Shown here: in pieces, positions 18,232 through 25,674 of the stretch
How the letters are laid out: every line of letters begins with the position of its first letter
Position numbering within the stretch: the stretch's first letter is position 1
Origin: a virus
Virus record (IMG/VR): IMGVR_UViG_3300022413_000352
Location: 1 to 64,000 of that record
Direction: 5' to 3' (one strand)
Length of the DNA stretch: 64,000 nucleotides
Program-made: the position numbers and the translations under genes
Notes under the pieces: model-generated
Databases searched by the model: none
Seen by the model: the letters and a program-made list of their open reading frames with translations, nothing else
What the model was told of the DNA's origin: nothing

Positions 18232-20577
18232 TTAACGCCCCGCTCTCTCAAAGCGCCGCTTGACAGCAGACCCGCGACCCTTGTCGATATCGTCTAGAAC
18301 GACGGTCATTACACGTCGATCGATCATCTGTATCTCTTTCTCACGTCTCGCTGCTGTGTCCCTGTCGTCCACCAGAATCAAGTTTAACCCTGAATCCATA
18401 CCACCAGCCATACTACCGCCAGACATGCCACCTGTGGCAAAGCTAGGCGTGTCTAAGGGGCGTCCGGCTTGGATAGAGCGAGCTAGGAATCGCTGCATCG
18501 GTTCACTGAGCACTTGGGAGGGTACGACAAACTCTCGACCGCCGGGATTGTCACCGATGACTGAGAGTTGCTCGCCGTTCGTGACGGTGCCACGGGCTTG
18601 ACTGGTAATACCGCCAACCAATGCACGGGCAGCGGTGCCAGACAGAGATCCACCACCGCCTAAACTACTGCTCAACAACCGAGTAATATTACTAATAGCC
18701 GCCTGAAGCGCCGCATTGGCAAGTGATAGCAGTATGTTACGACCCAGTTGCTTAAATGCCTGCCCCACCGATTGAGTGCCCTGAATGATCCCTTGTAGGC
18801 TTGTCTGGAAGGTCTGACCAATCGATTGAAACACCGACTCAAGCGCCTGAACTGCTGGCAACGTCTTAGCGAACTCATCACGCAGCTTTGCAAGCGCTCG
18901 ACCCTCAGTTTCCCCACCCAGACCTAGCGATCTAATCTCACTTGATGACCGATCAAAACGCTCACGGGGTGTTTCCACACTGAGCTTGACCGCATCAATT
19001 GCTTGCTGGCGTTCCTTGGCAATCTGAACCCGGAACTGCTCAATTTTAAGTGCTGCCTGCTGCCCTTGACGGTTTCGCTCTTGTTCTTCACCTAGGGTTT
19101 TCTCTAAGTCAATCCGGGTTTGTAGCCCATCCAAAAGCTTAGTTAACGCATCGATGCGGTCTTGGTTCCGTAATTTGCCAGGCGCATCAAACGCTTTTTC
19201 TAGCTCGCTACTTACAAGCCCCACTTTCGCTTGTAACAATGATAGGAAATTATCCGACTCTTCACGGGCACGTCTAAACCCATCACCTAGGCCTTGCGTC
19301 GTTTTAAATAATTCATCCAACGTCGCAAGTGACCGCTCTAAACCAGGGGGTAAAATAGGCGGAGGGGGTGTACTGGGTCGCTTTCCGGTAACCGTTATTT
19401 TATCTAGAACCGTAGCCCCCGACGTGATATCACTACCACGCGGCTGATTATTTATGGCATCAAGCGCCGCTTTTTGCGCTCTCGTTGCAAATCCCAACGC
19501 CGCCTTAACATCGTCAATCAACTCGCTGGCTACTTCTTTTATTTTTCCAGTAACCCGAGCATCAAAATCTCTAAATATTTGAATAGTCGCGAATACCCTA
19601 CCGAACGTCGCCAGTTCTTCATTTAAACTTTTAAAGACAAAGACAATCGACTTGCCAAATGCCGAAGTGGCGACAGTAGTGCCCGCTAAGACGCCCCGCA
19701 TTTCGTTAAATATGTCAGTTAGAAACCCAATGCTCTCATTCAAAAAGTCGCTGTCTTTTAAAACCTTACCCGTCTCAGCACTCAGTAAGAAAAAGCTCGT
19801 TTTCAGCTTATTCACTCGTCCGGCAAACGTATCGAACGTCTTTACGTCACCAGCAAGTTTGTTAATTTCTTCCAACATGGGAATTAGGAACTGAGAGGAT
19901 ACCGCAGCACCCGACTGCACCAGTTTATCGACTTCCTGAACACTGACGCCCATCGCGTTGGCTAGAGCTAAGAATGCGGGCAATCCGGCATCGGCAATAC
20001 TTGCCAACTCATTCGTTTGAATCAATCCGCGTGTGGCACTCTGCCCCACCTGAACAAGTACCCGTTCTAATTCCGCAGTATTCACCCCGATTTTGTTACT
20101 GGCTTCAGCAATCTGAGTAAATATTTGTTGGGTTTGACCGGATAGCGATGAACCAGCGGTTGCGGCTGTCAACCGCTTGAATGCGCTTCCCGCTTCTTCA
20201 AAACTCAACCCTAACCGGTTGGATTCAGAGACGACAAAGCGAATCGACTCGGCGCTTTTTGCGCTTGATCCCTGTAGCGCTGTAAACGCCCGCTCCATGC
20301 CCTCTATGGTGACAGATGCCTGTATCGAACTTTGAGCAAACCCAGTGAGTTCACGGATCCCAAAGGCTGCAATAATCGTCCCACCCAACCGTTTTAGGGT
20401 TGTGTTGAACTTGCCGACCTCACGTTCTGCGTTCTTGATCCCGCGTTTAAACTTATCGCTCGACTTTTGACCCTCATTACCCAAGGATTTCGTTTCCTTG
20501 GCGGCATCCTTGATGCCCTTGGTAAAGGGTCTGCTGTCGATCGTCAGTCTAGATTTTACGTCGCCTACTGATGGCAT
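18232..20577 (-). CDS. Tail tape measure protein
   Basis: A 781-residue protein. The N-terminal region (residues about 1-280) has the tape-measure signature: 'GSSAKSAESIRFV...LGLSFEEAGSAFKRLTAATAGSSLSG', 'NKIGVNTAELERVLVQVGQ' and 'GLIQTNELASIADAGLPAFLAL'. A helical middle with coiled-coil segments follows (LEKTLGEEQERNRQGQQAALKIEQFRVQIAKERQQAI), then a hydrophobic Ala/Gly/Leu-rich part (ILLSLANAALQAAISNITRLLSS). It sits directly after the G/GT chaperone genes as in lambda-like phages. By the usual 1.5 A per residue rule, the tail would be a little over 100 nm long. The family also guides DNA ejection. Confidence 0.88.
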   Translation of the reverse strand: MPSVGDVKSRLTIDSRPFTKGIKDAAKETKSLGNEGQKSSDKFKRGIKNAEREVGKFNTTLKRLGGTIIAAFGIRELTGFAQSSIQASVTIEGMERAFTALQGSSAKSAESIRFVVSESNRLGLSFEEAGSAFKRLTAATAGSSLSGQTQQIFTQIAEASNKIGVNTAELERVLVQVGQSATRGLIQTNELASIADAGLPAFLALANAMGVSVQEVDKLVQSGAAVSSQFLIPMLEEINKLAGDVKTFDTFAGRVNKLKTSFFLLSAETGKVLKDSDFLNESIGFLTDIFNEMRGVLAGTTVATSAFGKSIVFVFKSLNEELATFGRVFATIQIFRDFDARVTGKIKEVASELIDDVKAALGFATRAQKAALDAINNQPRGSDITSGATVLDKITVTGKRPSTPPPPILPPGLERSLATLDELFKTTQGLGDGFRRAREESDNFLSLLQAKVGLVSSELEKAFDAPGKLRNQDRIDALTKLLDGLQTRIDLEKTLGEEQERNRQGQQAALKIEQFRVQIAKERQQAIDAVKLSVETPRERFDRSSSEIRSLGLGGETEGRALAKLRDEFAKTLPAVQALESVFQSIGQTFQTSLQGIIQGTQSVGQAFKQLGRNILLSLANAALQAAISNITRLLSSSLGGGGSLSGTAARALVGGITSQARGTVTNGEQLSVIGDNPGGREFVVPSQVLSEPMQRFLARSIQAGRPLDTPSFATGGMSGGSMAGGMDSGLNLILVDDRDTAARREKEIQMIDRRVMTVVLDDIDKGRGSAVKRRFERAGR

Positions 20578-20580
20578 TCG

Positions 20581-20934
20581 CTATCCATTCGCAGCCAATC
20601 GGTGGATAAAATCAACCGCTTCCTGTGTCGGTGCCGTAAGCTCGCCCGGTTCAAACTGTTCAGTGGCTTCATACTCCCGGTTCACCATCAAGAAATCTTG
20701 CAACTTCAAAGCTGGCTGTCCCTTTGGTGCGCTGGCGTGCACTAGAACAGACCGCGCCCATCTCACATCCTCAACTTCATGTGGGTAGCCGCCACACTGA
20801 GCATAGAACCGCTGCCAGTCCAGAAATTCACGGTAGCTCATCTCCCGCAACATGTGGGCTACGGTACGATAGCCACGGGCGGCGGCGATACTGTGGAGGG
20901 CATAACGCCGTTCTCCAAGTCCACCGCTTCCTCG
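20581..20934 (-). CDS. Tail assembly chaperone extension (GT product), made by -1 frameshift
   Basis: This frame is open through the end of the G gene and carries on to 20581, continuing into MLREMSYREFLDWQRFYAQCGGYPHEVEDVRWARSVLVHA. That segment has the 'LREMs..Ef..Wq.fy' pattern of lambda gpT-like (DUF4035-type) proteins. The upstream part (ERRYALHSIAAARGYRTVAH) is sensible protein sequence before any ATG, which indicates expression by frameshifting rather than from an internal start. The coordinates begin at the shift point. The full product would be G residues up to the slippery site fused to this extension. In lambda-like phages the G and GT products coat the tape measure before tail tube assembly. 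Confidence 0.8.
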   Translation of the reverse strand, partial: RGSGGLGERRYALHSIAAARGYRTVAHMLREMSYREFLDWQRFYAQCGGYPHEVEDVRWARSVLVHASAPKGQPALKLQDFLMVNREYEATEQFEPGELTAPTQEAVDFIHRLAANG

Positions 20935-21329
20935 TTTGGGTCCTGCTCATCTACCTCGTAAATGAAAGCAAATGCCGCTTGACCCACTGCTGTGATCGTA
21001 TCCATTGACTTGCGCTTCAGAATCATTCGCCCTTGCTCGTAATTATTAAACAATGGCGTACCATCCTCGTTACACGCACAACGGACAATCACCTCATACC
21101 ACAGAGACAACGCGCGACGCACCTGGATATTAGTCAGAGTCGTCACTTCGTCGCCCGTATTAAGCACACCATCTTCGATCAACTCTTGGACAAGGTCGTT
21201 GATATCAAGCCCGTCTTCTATACCTGGACGACGTACCCAGATCGACCCATCACCCCAGCCCGGAGCCGGAATGGATGTAATGTCCAGATCATCATACGAG
21301 AGCATGTCATCCAGCGTTACCCCAGCCAT
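20859..21329 (-). CDS. Tail assembly chaperone (gpG-like)
   Basis: A 156-residue protein, MAGVTLDDMLSYDDLDITSIP. It contains a 'WVRRPGIEDGLDINDLVQELIEDGVL' segment, a central helical region (TNIQVRRALSLWYEVIVRCACNEDG) and an acidic C-terminus (YEVDEQDPNEEAVDLENG). Size, acidity and position between the major tail protein and tape measure match lambda gpG. The slippery heptamer lies about 130 codons in, and most ribosomes would finish this short form. No catalytic role is expected; it acts in the cytoplasm during tail assembly. Confidence 0.8.
   Translation of the reverse strand: MAGVTLDDMLSYDDLDITSIPAPGWGDGSIWVRRPGIEDGLDINDLVQELIEDGVLNTGDEVTTLTNIQVRRALSLWYEVIVRCACNEDGTPLFNNYEQGRMILKRKSMDTITAVGQAAFAFIYEVDEQDPNEEAVDLENGVMPSTVSPPPVAIVP
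20934..20940 (-). promoter_or_regulatory. Programmed -1 ribosomal frameshift site CCCAAAC
   Basis: On the minus strand the heptamer is read C-CCA-AAC in the G frame (Pro-Asn), fitting the X-XXY-YYZ slippery rule. A one-base backward slip joins G to the T frame, with no stop between them. The G frame terminates about 75 bases later. Confidence 0.85.
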
Positions 21330-21332
21330 CTT

Positions 21333-21995
21333 TTACTCCGATCGCATAATAACCGTATTGAGATCGAGACCCAGCGTCAATTGCTGATGCGTGCCTGACT
21401 CAAAACTACGTGCATAATTATTGATAATGGCCATAAAGCCTTCATAAGTAGGCGTCGTCTCACTGTAAGCGTTGTTTTGTGCCCGAATCCAAACAGTACC
21501 CCGACCGTCTGCCAGTTTGGATAAACCTGATACCATGCCTTGAGTTGTGTCAGCAGGCAACCAATTAAGCACAATACTTCCAGATCCACTTACTGTGGTC
21601 GCAACCTTCTCTATGATACCCGTGCAATCGTCCAAAGATGGCGCTTCAGAGACGTTATAGGTTTGATCAAAGTTTAGCGTGGCCACTTCAGAAATTGTCG
21701 TCCAAGTGGTATTCATCCGCTGCACAGTGCCCGGCGTTACTAATGTGCCCGTAATGTTCCCGTTCACAATCGTGAGCGTATTGGCGTCTGCCGCTGTGCT
21801 CACGATATGGTACGAGTTAAAATTAACCAGCCCCGTGCTACCCACCACTTGCACAATGTCACCAGGCGATGCCCCGATTGCAGTCGCCGCGATCGTCACA
21901 ATACCCGCCGATGGCGTAGCAGTCGTAATCGCCACCGCTGTTTCACTCGTATCATCACCCAATTGAACCGCCACACATCCTGATCTGTACGCCAT
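21333..21995 (-). CDS. Major tail (tube) protein
   Basis: A 220-residue protein starting MAYRSGCVAVQLGDDTSETAVAI. This ATG has GGAGG upstream and was chosen over a frame extending 25 codons further. The body is beta-rich with a C-terminal 'EGFMAIINNYARSFESGTHQQLTLGLDLNTVIM', typical of tail tube subunits. An Ig-like insert (TPSAGIVTIAATAIGASPGDIVQVVGSTGLVNFNSYHIV) is present. It stands directly upstream of the G/GT chaperones, the usual position. It should polymerise into the tail tube around the tape measure. Two hairpins lie in its leader. Confidence 0.75.
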   Translation of the reverse strand: MAYRSGCVAVQLGDDTSETAVAITTATPSAGIVTIAATAIGASPGDIVQVVGSTGLVNFNSYHIVSTAADANTLTIVNGNITGTLVTPGTVQRMNTTWTTISEVATLNFDQTYNVSEAPSLDDCTGIIEKVATTVSGSGSIVLNWLPADTTQGMVSGLSKLADGRGTVWIRAQNNAYSETTPTYEGFMAIINNYARSFESGTHQQLTLGLDLNTVIMRSE

Positions 21996-22014
21996 AATAA
22001 CCTCCGGTGGACTG

Positions 22015-22059
22015 CCTGCTTTAGCTGGCAGGGGATAGGAGTTTGGAGCGAAGCTCCAA
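22015..22059 (-). promoter_or_regulatory. Two stem-loops in the major tail gene leader
   Basis: The first is CCTGC/GCAGG (22015-22019 with 22028-22032). The second is a tight hairpin, TTGGAGC with GCTCCAA around a GAA loop (22043-22059). Both precede the GGAGG site on the minus strand. Neither is followed by a T-tract, so they look like leader or processing structures and not terminators. Confidence 0.45.
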
Positions 22060-22086
22060 TCTCGACTCAATCAAGCGTAAAAGTAA

Positions 22087-22115
22087 TTGCCTCAACCACT
22101 TATTTTCTGTATAAT
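22087..22115 (+). promoter_or_regulatory. Sigma70-like promoter on the plus strand
   Basis: TTGCCT (22087-22092) and a perfect TATAAT (22110-22115) are separated by 17 bases. It points away from the tail genes into the non-coding structured stretch 22120-22390, where no plausible plus-strand gene starts with a ribosome-binding site. It could therefore make a non-coding RNA. Confidence 0.45.
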
Positions 22116-22119
22116 GCCC

Positions 22120-22390
22120 AACAATACGACAGCGTTAGACTCGGAGGTTGAAAGTACCACTTGTCGCTATACGCTGTGCGGCTCTTTCTAAAATAACTAG
22201 TGGGTTCCACGGCGTAGGGTCGTGGGTAAAAGTTATTCCGAAAAGTAGAGAAAACATCCTAAATGCTCCAGTGTGTGCTGCGCTTCGGCCTGGCCGCTGG
22301 TCCGATTTAGGGGCTCGGATCGAGCCTTGCGGAGCTAACGTAGCCTGATGTAAGGGCATGCCTTTCCGCAGAAGCCGCCTCATTTATGGG
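22120..22390. other. Gene-free stretch rich in nested inverted repeats, possible structured RNA
   Basis: Between the major tail gene and the zinc-finger gene, about 400 bases hold no convincing gene. Possible stems are ACAGCGT/ACGCTGT (22129-22135 with 22171-22177), AATAACT/AGTTATT (22192-22198 with 22231-22237) enclosing CCACG/CGTGG (22207-22211 with 22221-22225), GGCTCG/CGAGCC (22312-22326) inside TCCG/CGGA, and AAGG/CCTT (22352-22364). The number of nested pairings is more than expected by eye. Either strand could be the RNA: the plus strand has its own promoter, while the minus strand would be the major tail leader. Confidence 0.4.
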
Positions 22391-22399
22391 GTGGAGTGA

Positions 22400-22621
22400 T
22401 CACCAGTTATCTCCTAAGTGTTCCGCGTCTACCTCACCAGGGTTGTCTTCTGCCACGATCACATCCACTTCAGCCCCAAACGGATCCAATATGCCAGTTC
22501 TCCGAGTTGGGTGACTGGCTTCATGTATCTTCATCACGCTCAAATGAGGCGATACGAACCGACAATGGCCACACGCATAGGAAATGTGCCCCCACATGCT
22601 AGTAACCGATGTAAAACTCAT
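22400..22621 (-). CDS. C2H2-like zinc finger phage protein
   Basis: A 73-residue protein with a single finger-like motif, YACGHCRFVSPHLSVMKIHEASH: Cys-X2-Cys, then a His pair after about 13 residues. The acidic C-terminus (AEVDVIVAEDNPGEVDAEHLGDNW) suggests protein binding as much as DNA binding. Its ATG overlaps the preceding stop (ATGA), so it is coupled to the 22618-23058 gene. It lies among head-tail joining genes. Function is unknown. Confidence 0.6.
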   Translation of the reverse strand: MSFTSVTSMWGHISYACGHCRFVSPHLSVMKIHEASHPTRRTGILDPFGAEVDVIVAEDNPGEVDAEHLGDNW

Positions 22622-23058
22622 GTCCGCTCCCTATGGTAAATGGCGTTAAACGAAAACAGCCACCGATCTTTCTCATCGGCAAGCGATAGTGGGGCAGGCG
22701 GTTGTAAGATTTCCGCATACTCATAGATCACACCCGTCAGTGTCCGGCGCTTCACCATGATTAAATCAACCGCTTCATACACGAGCCACAACGTCGCCCA
22801 TGCATCCTGATACGCGCTTGCCACGTTTCCAGCATGCCCCACCGGACGACTACGCATGAGGTGTTGAATGGCGATCGGATCTACGATTGACCCGACAGTA
22901 TCATCCAACGTACGGACAGGAGGCAAGCCGCCAGTTGGACGCAGCGCAAGCTGAAAGTCTGGAGCCCCATCGCCATCTTCTAAGTCTGGCTTATAAATGG
23001 ACAATGTTTCAAGTCCAGCCTGGGCGTTGATGTATGTATGAAGCTCGTCAAGTATCAT
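22618..23058 (-). CDS. Probable tail terminator / minor capsid-type joining protein
   Basis: A 146-residue protein, MILDELHTYINAQAGLETLSIYKPDLEDGDGAPDFQLALRPTGG. The layout is an N-terminal helix with 'yi......l..i....l', a 'P.....l...GG.pp' stretch, strands, and a C-terminal 'DRWLFSFNAIYHRER'. This matches small minor capsid/tail terminator proteins of phages. The start at 23058 was chosen because a terminator lies just upstream of the longer frame. Its place upstream of the major tail protein is where tail terminators usually lie. Family assignment is moderate. Confidence 0.6.
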   Translation of the reverse strand: MILDELHTYINAQAGLETLSIYKPDLEDGDGAPDFQLALRPTGGLPPVRTLDDTVGSIVDPIAIQHLMRSRPVGHAGNVASAYQDAWATLWLVYEAVDLIMVKRRTLTGVIYEYAEILQPPAPLSLADEKDRWLFSFNAIYHRERT

Positions 23059-23071
23059 GGTGCGCTCGCAT

Positions 23072-23117
23072 AAAAAAAGGCCGGGATAGAGAAGGGGCAG
23101 CAACTCTATCCCAGCCC
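23072..23117 (-). terminator. Rho-independent terminator
   Basis: On the minus strand GGGCTGGGATAGAG (23104-23117) pairs with CTCTATCCCGGCC (23079-23091) and is followed by seven T residues (23078-23072). It would stop transcription coming from the head-tail joining genes. The terminator gene and tail genes downstream therefore need read-through or their own promoter. Confidence 0.85.
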
Positions 23118-23170
23118 TATTTAGGTACCAACCACCCGACAGAGGTCAGCCCTATAGATACCGGATACCG

Positions 23171-23407
23171 TTATTTAATTCTTTTGACTTCGTGCCCGGA
23201 CAGTGACCCGATTTGTAGTACACCGTCCTCAATGGCGATTTCTAAAACCAGTTTACCATAAAAATCTCTCTGACAACAATCACTGGTTAGGCGAGTCAAT
23301 AATTCAAGGATATGATCAATCGCCTCAACATTGGCTTGATGCGACACACGAGAATCTGGCGATCGGGGTCTTGAGTAATTACTTCGAGACGAGATCGGGC
23401 GAGTCAT
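23171..23407 (-). CDS. Small hypothetical phage protein
   Basis: A 78-residue protein with a basic, disordered N-terminus (MTRPISSRSNYSRPRSPDSRVSH) and a folded C-terminal part (NVEAIDHILELLTRLTSDCCQRDFYGKLVLEIAIEDGVLQIGSLSGHEVKRI). The start codon overlaps the upstream stop (TAATG), indicating coupled translation. The C-terminal portion looks like a small alpha/beta DNA- or protein-binding fold. No family was recognised. It ends just before the terminator. Confidence 0.55.
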   Translation of the reverse strand: MTRPISSRSNYSRPRSPDSRVSHQANVEAIDHILELLTRLTSDCCQRDFYGKLVLEIAIEDGVLQIGSLSGHEVKRIK

Positions 23408-23838
23408 TACACAGAGAACGCGACGTGAACCGCGAAATCCTGCGCGAACGTCGCCCGCATGAGTAACGTCGGCTGCTCTAGGAATTTGAAGGAACCATCG
23501 CGAGCATAGTAACTGTATTTAGCGCCACTCGGTGAAAAACCGCCAGTACGGCCTGATCTCGGATTCTCATGCACATCAAAAGCATAATCAGCCGTATACG
23601 AGATAGCGCCCGTGTACACCTGCCCTGGTTTAGCGTACTCAATCACCATCGTATCTTTGAGGTGGGGTTCAGTGGGCTCTTTGAGGTCTTCGGGCAAGCC
23701 GTACGGTACAAGCGCCTGCGAATTCTTAGCGAGTTCGTCAAGCTGACCATCGATAAATTTAGTAATAACCCCAGGTAACTTGTTCCCAAGGGTTTTGATG
23801 TCATCGTCAAATTGTTTCAGATCGAGTATCAATTCCAT
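23407..23838 (-). CDS. Head-tail joining protein (HK97 gp10-like)
   Basis: A 143-residue protein with an N-terminal helical region (LDLKQFDDDIKTLGNKLPGVITKFIDGQLDELAKNSQALVP). A central part with 'TGAISYTADYAFDVHENPR' and a C-terminal 'FKFLEQPTLLMRATFAQDFAVHVAFSV' follow. The order of helix, Y-A-.-.-vH-E pattern and aromatic-rich end fits HK97 gp10-type minor tail/head-tail joining proteins. It overlaps the preceding gene by 32 bases and the next by one. Confidence 0.65.
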   Translation of the reverse strand: MELILDLKQFDDDIKTLGNKLPGVITKFIDGQLDELAKNSQALVPYGLPEDLKEPTEPHLKDTMVIEYAKPGQVYTGAISYTADYAFDVHENPRSGRTGGFSPSGAKYSYYARDGSFKFLEQPTLLMRATFAQDFAVHVAFSV

Positions 23839-24190
23839 CAGTGCCCCCGATCACAGTGCCAGGCATGTCAAATCCATACGCTTCCTCAGTATTCTTCACC
23901 CCTAACCACTCAGGTGGGCGGAATCCATGAGGGACCACCTCAAACCGTTCACGTATGAACATCCCCCAGATATCCGACGTTGCTTTAATCACCACTGTCA
24001 CAAAATCAGGATGCGGATTCTCTTCTAGCCTAAAGTATTCAATGGCTTCATCACTGTCAATATCGGATAGATAGACATCATACCCCTCTTTGACAGGTGT
24101 GACAATATAGCGACTATCCATATAGCGGCGATCTTCAACCTGTATGGAAGGACGGGACTCACGTCTGCCAGTGGTGCTAAACCGTGCCAT
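23807..24190 (-). CDS. Hypothetical head-tail region protein
   Basis: A 127-residue protein, MARFSTTGRRESRPSIQVEDRRYMDSRYIVTPVKEGYDVYLSDIDSDEAIEYFRL. It starts after AGAAAGGG and is first in the minus-strand tail transcript. It is divergent from the DUF1353 gene across a 49-base spacer containing GTATAC, which could serve as a -10 element on both strands. A beta strand-rich middle (PDFVTVVIKATSDIWGMFIRERFEVVPHGF) is visible. No family was recognised; an adaptor or head-completion role is inferred from position. Confidence 0.55.
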   Translation of the reverse strand: MARFSTTGRRESRPSIQVEDRRYMDSRYIVTPVKEGYDVYLSDIDSDEAIEYFRLEENPHPDFVTVVIKATSDIWGMFIRERFEVVPHGFRPPEWLGVKNTEEAYGFDMPGTVIGGTDGIDTRSETI

Positions 24191-24239
24191 ACTTACCCTT
24201 TCTACAAGCTGTGTATACTTAACTCAGGGAGAAAAATAA

Positions 24240-24725
24240 ATGATCACTCACGTCTCACCTATTATTAAACCATTAGAGCCCACACCACTGTTTTCCCGCC
24301 GTAGGTGGCTCATCGTCCAGGATTGGCGACATCAGCTACCCGATCACACGATCTGCCTCATTCCCAAAGGCACTGTGATTGACGGTGCTAGTGTCCCTCG
24401 ACCATTCAACGCGCTAGTGTCCCCAACAGGGAGTCTATTCATACCGAGCATCATTCACGATTTCGGATACCAATGTGATTACCTGCTTGTGGATGAGGAC
24501 AGCGTCATTGAAAAGCGACATGAAAACGCCGGACGTAAACACTGGGATGATTTATTCTTCACAGTCGCCGAGCAACACGGACAACGATCAACCGCCTATC
24601 ATCGTATGATATGGGCAACAATCCGCATGTTTGGTGGCATTGCATGGTCCCATTGTCGTAAGCCACGAGATGAGTCGTTTTACCAACATCAAGATAGTCC
24701 CGAGGAACCAGATGGCGATGCTTGA
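24240..24725 (+). CDS. DUF1353-like phage protein
   Basis: A 161-residue protein containing 'IPKGTVIDGASVPRPFNALVSPTGSLFIPSIIHDFGYQ', the DUF1353 hallmark (i..Gf.tDgASvP... aa..HD..y). The family is common in phage accessory regions and its biochemical role is not established. AGGGAG lies eight bases before the ATG. It is the only plus-strand gene between 1 and 33470, and its last 37 bases overlap the VRR-NUC gene tail-to-tail. Its isolation suggests a separately inserted accessory gene. Confidence 0.75.
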   Translation: MITHVSPIIKPLEPTPLFSRRRWLIVQDWRHQLPDHTICLIPKGTVIDGASVPRPFNALVSPTGSLFIPSIIHDFGYQCDYLLVDEDSVIEKRHENAGRKHWDDLFFTVAEQHGQRSTAYHRMIWATIRMFGGIAWSHCRKPRDESFYQHQDSPEEPDGDA

Positions 24726-25033
24726 TTTTGTAACGTGTGGATCACTTCATCGATGTCGGATGGACGCCACAGGAAAACCTCAGGCGGTTGGGTGACTTCT
24801 CGGAACGCATCGAGCCAACCGGTTTGATACGGCGACACACGACCCTTTTCGGTCTTGAGCTCGGCGACGATTTGACGACCATGCCCTAACATGACAAGAT
24901 CGGGGAAGCCTGGCGCTGATTTACGACTATCATGGGTGTGATATACCGTCCAATTTAACATGCACGCAGTACGAATTAATTGGCTCTGAAACTGCTTTTC
25001 AGTAATATGTTTATACAGTTCAGGATGCTTCAA
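24689..25033 (-). CDS. VRR-NUC domain nuclease
   Basis: A 114-residue protein with the small stand-alone VRR-NUC pattern: 'EKQFQSQLIRTACMLNWTVYHT', 'SAPGFPDLVMLGHGRQIVAELKTEKGRVSPYQTGWLDAF'. The catalytic GxPDL...E-x-K residues are present (PDL, AELKTEKG), followed by Q. It starts at TTG with GGAG eight bases upstream, overlapping the preceding stop (TTGA), so it is coupled to the exonuclease. Such enzymes act as structure-specific or Holliday junction nucleases in phages; the exact substrate is unknown here. Confidence 0.85.
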   Translation of the reverse strand: MKHPELYKHITEKQFQSQLIRTACMLNWTVYHTHDSRKSAPGFPDLVMLGHGRQIVAELKTEKGRVSPYQTGWLDAFREVTQPPEVFLWRPSDIDEVIHTLQNQASPSGSSGLS

Positions 25034-25674
25034 AATGGCAACTCCACCTGATTATCAACCGTTATCTCTCGCAACCGATCAATCGTCGCCATACAATCGC
25101 CCAACGCCCGATGCCCACCATTGAGTGGTTGAAATTTGAAGTCGTCGTAGTAAGAATTCCAATCGTTCACCCATGTGGCGTATATTTTCATGGCACAGAA
25201 CCAATTTGTCGGGATATCTGGGCGTCCGATCACAGTGGGGCATCTCGTTGAAAACGGCGTCAAGCCATACAACTCAGAGCCCCTAAGAAGCATTTCAGTA
25301 TCGAACGACTTGTTGTAGACCAGCACCATAGACGCCGAGTTAAATATGTCCACAATTTCTTCATACACATCCCCAAATGTTGGCTTATCCGCCACATCCC
25401 TGTTGCTAATGCCGTGAATTTTGGTCGCGTAGTGTGGAATCGGTAATTTGGGCTTAATCAGGGAATCAAAGAGGACAGTGCCGTATAAACTCACAATCGC
25501 GATCTCTACGATTTCCGCTTCTTTATTCGACAGTAACCCGGTGGTTTCGGTATCCATCACGACGACACCCGGATCCTCAAACATGCGCGTTGTCCACTCA
25601 ACCGCTTTGATCTTCCGCTCGTGTCGCCACTCTATTGAGCCCTTTTTCACTTCGTTCATCCTGATCTCGCGCAC
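25030..25674 (-). CDS. DnaQ-like 3'-5' exonuclease (DEDDh type)
   Basis: A 214-residue protein with Exo I motif 'VVVMDTETTGLL' (Asp41, Glu43), Exo II 'LVYNKSFDTEML' and Exo III 'GGHRALGDCMATIDRL' (His and Asp). It probably degrades DNA 3'-5' for proofreading or recombination. The start is uncertain: a GTG at 25674 or an ATG at 25659. Either overlaps the end of the preceding secreted protein gene. It is coupled to the VRR-NUC gene downstream, forming a DNA-metabolism pair inside an otherwise secreted/structural run. Confidence 0.85.
   Translation of the reverse strand: MREIRMNEVKKGSIEWRHERKIKAVEWTTRMFEDPGVVVMDTETTGLLSNKEAEIVEIAIVSLYGTVLFDSLIKPKLPIPHYATKIHGISNRDVADKPTFGDVYEEIVDIFNSASMVLVYNKSFDTEMLLRGSELYGLTPFSTRCPTVIGRPDIPTNWFCAMKIYATWVNDWNSYYDDFKFQPLNGGHRALGDCMATIDRLREITVDNQVELPF

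Noticed and set aside
22135-22383. Minus-strand open frame of 82 codons
   Set aside because: No ribosome-binding site, unusual composition, and it overlies several nested inverted repeats better explained as structured RNA.
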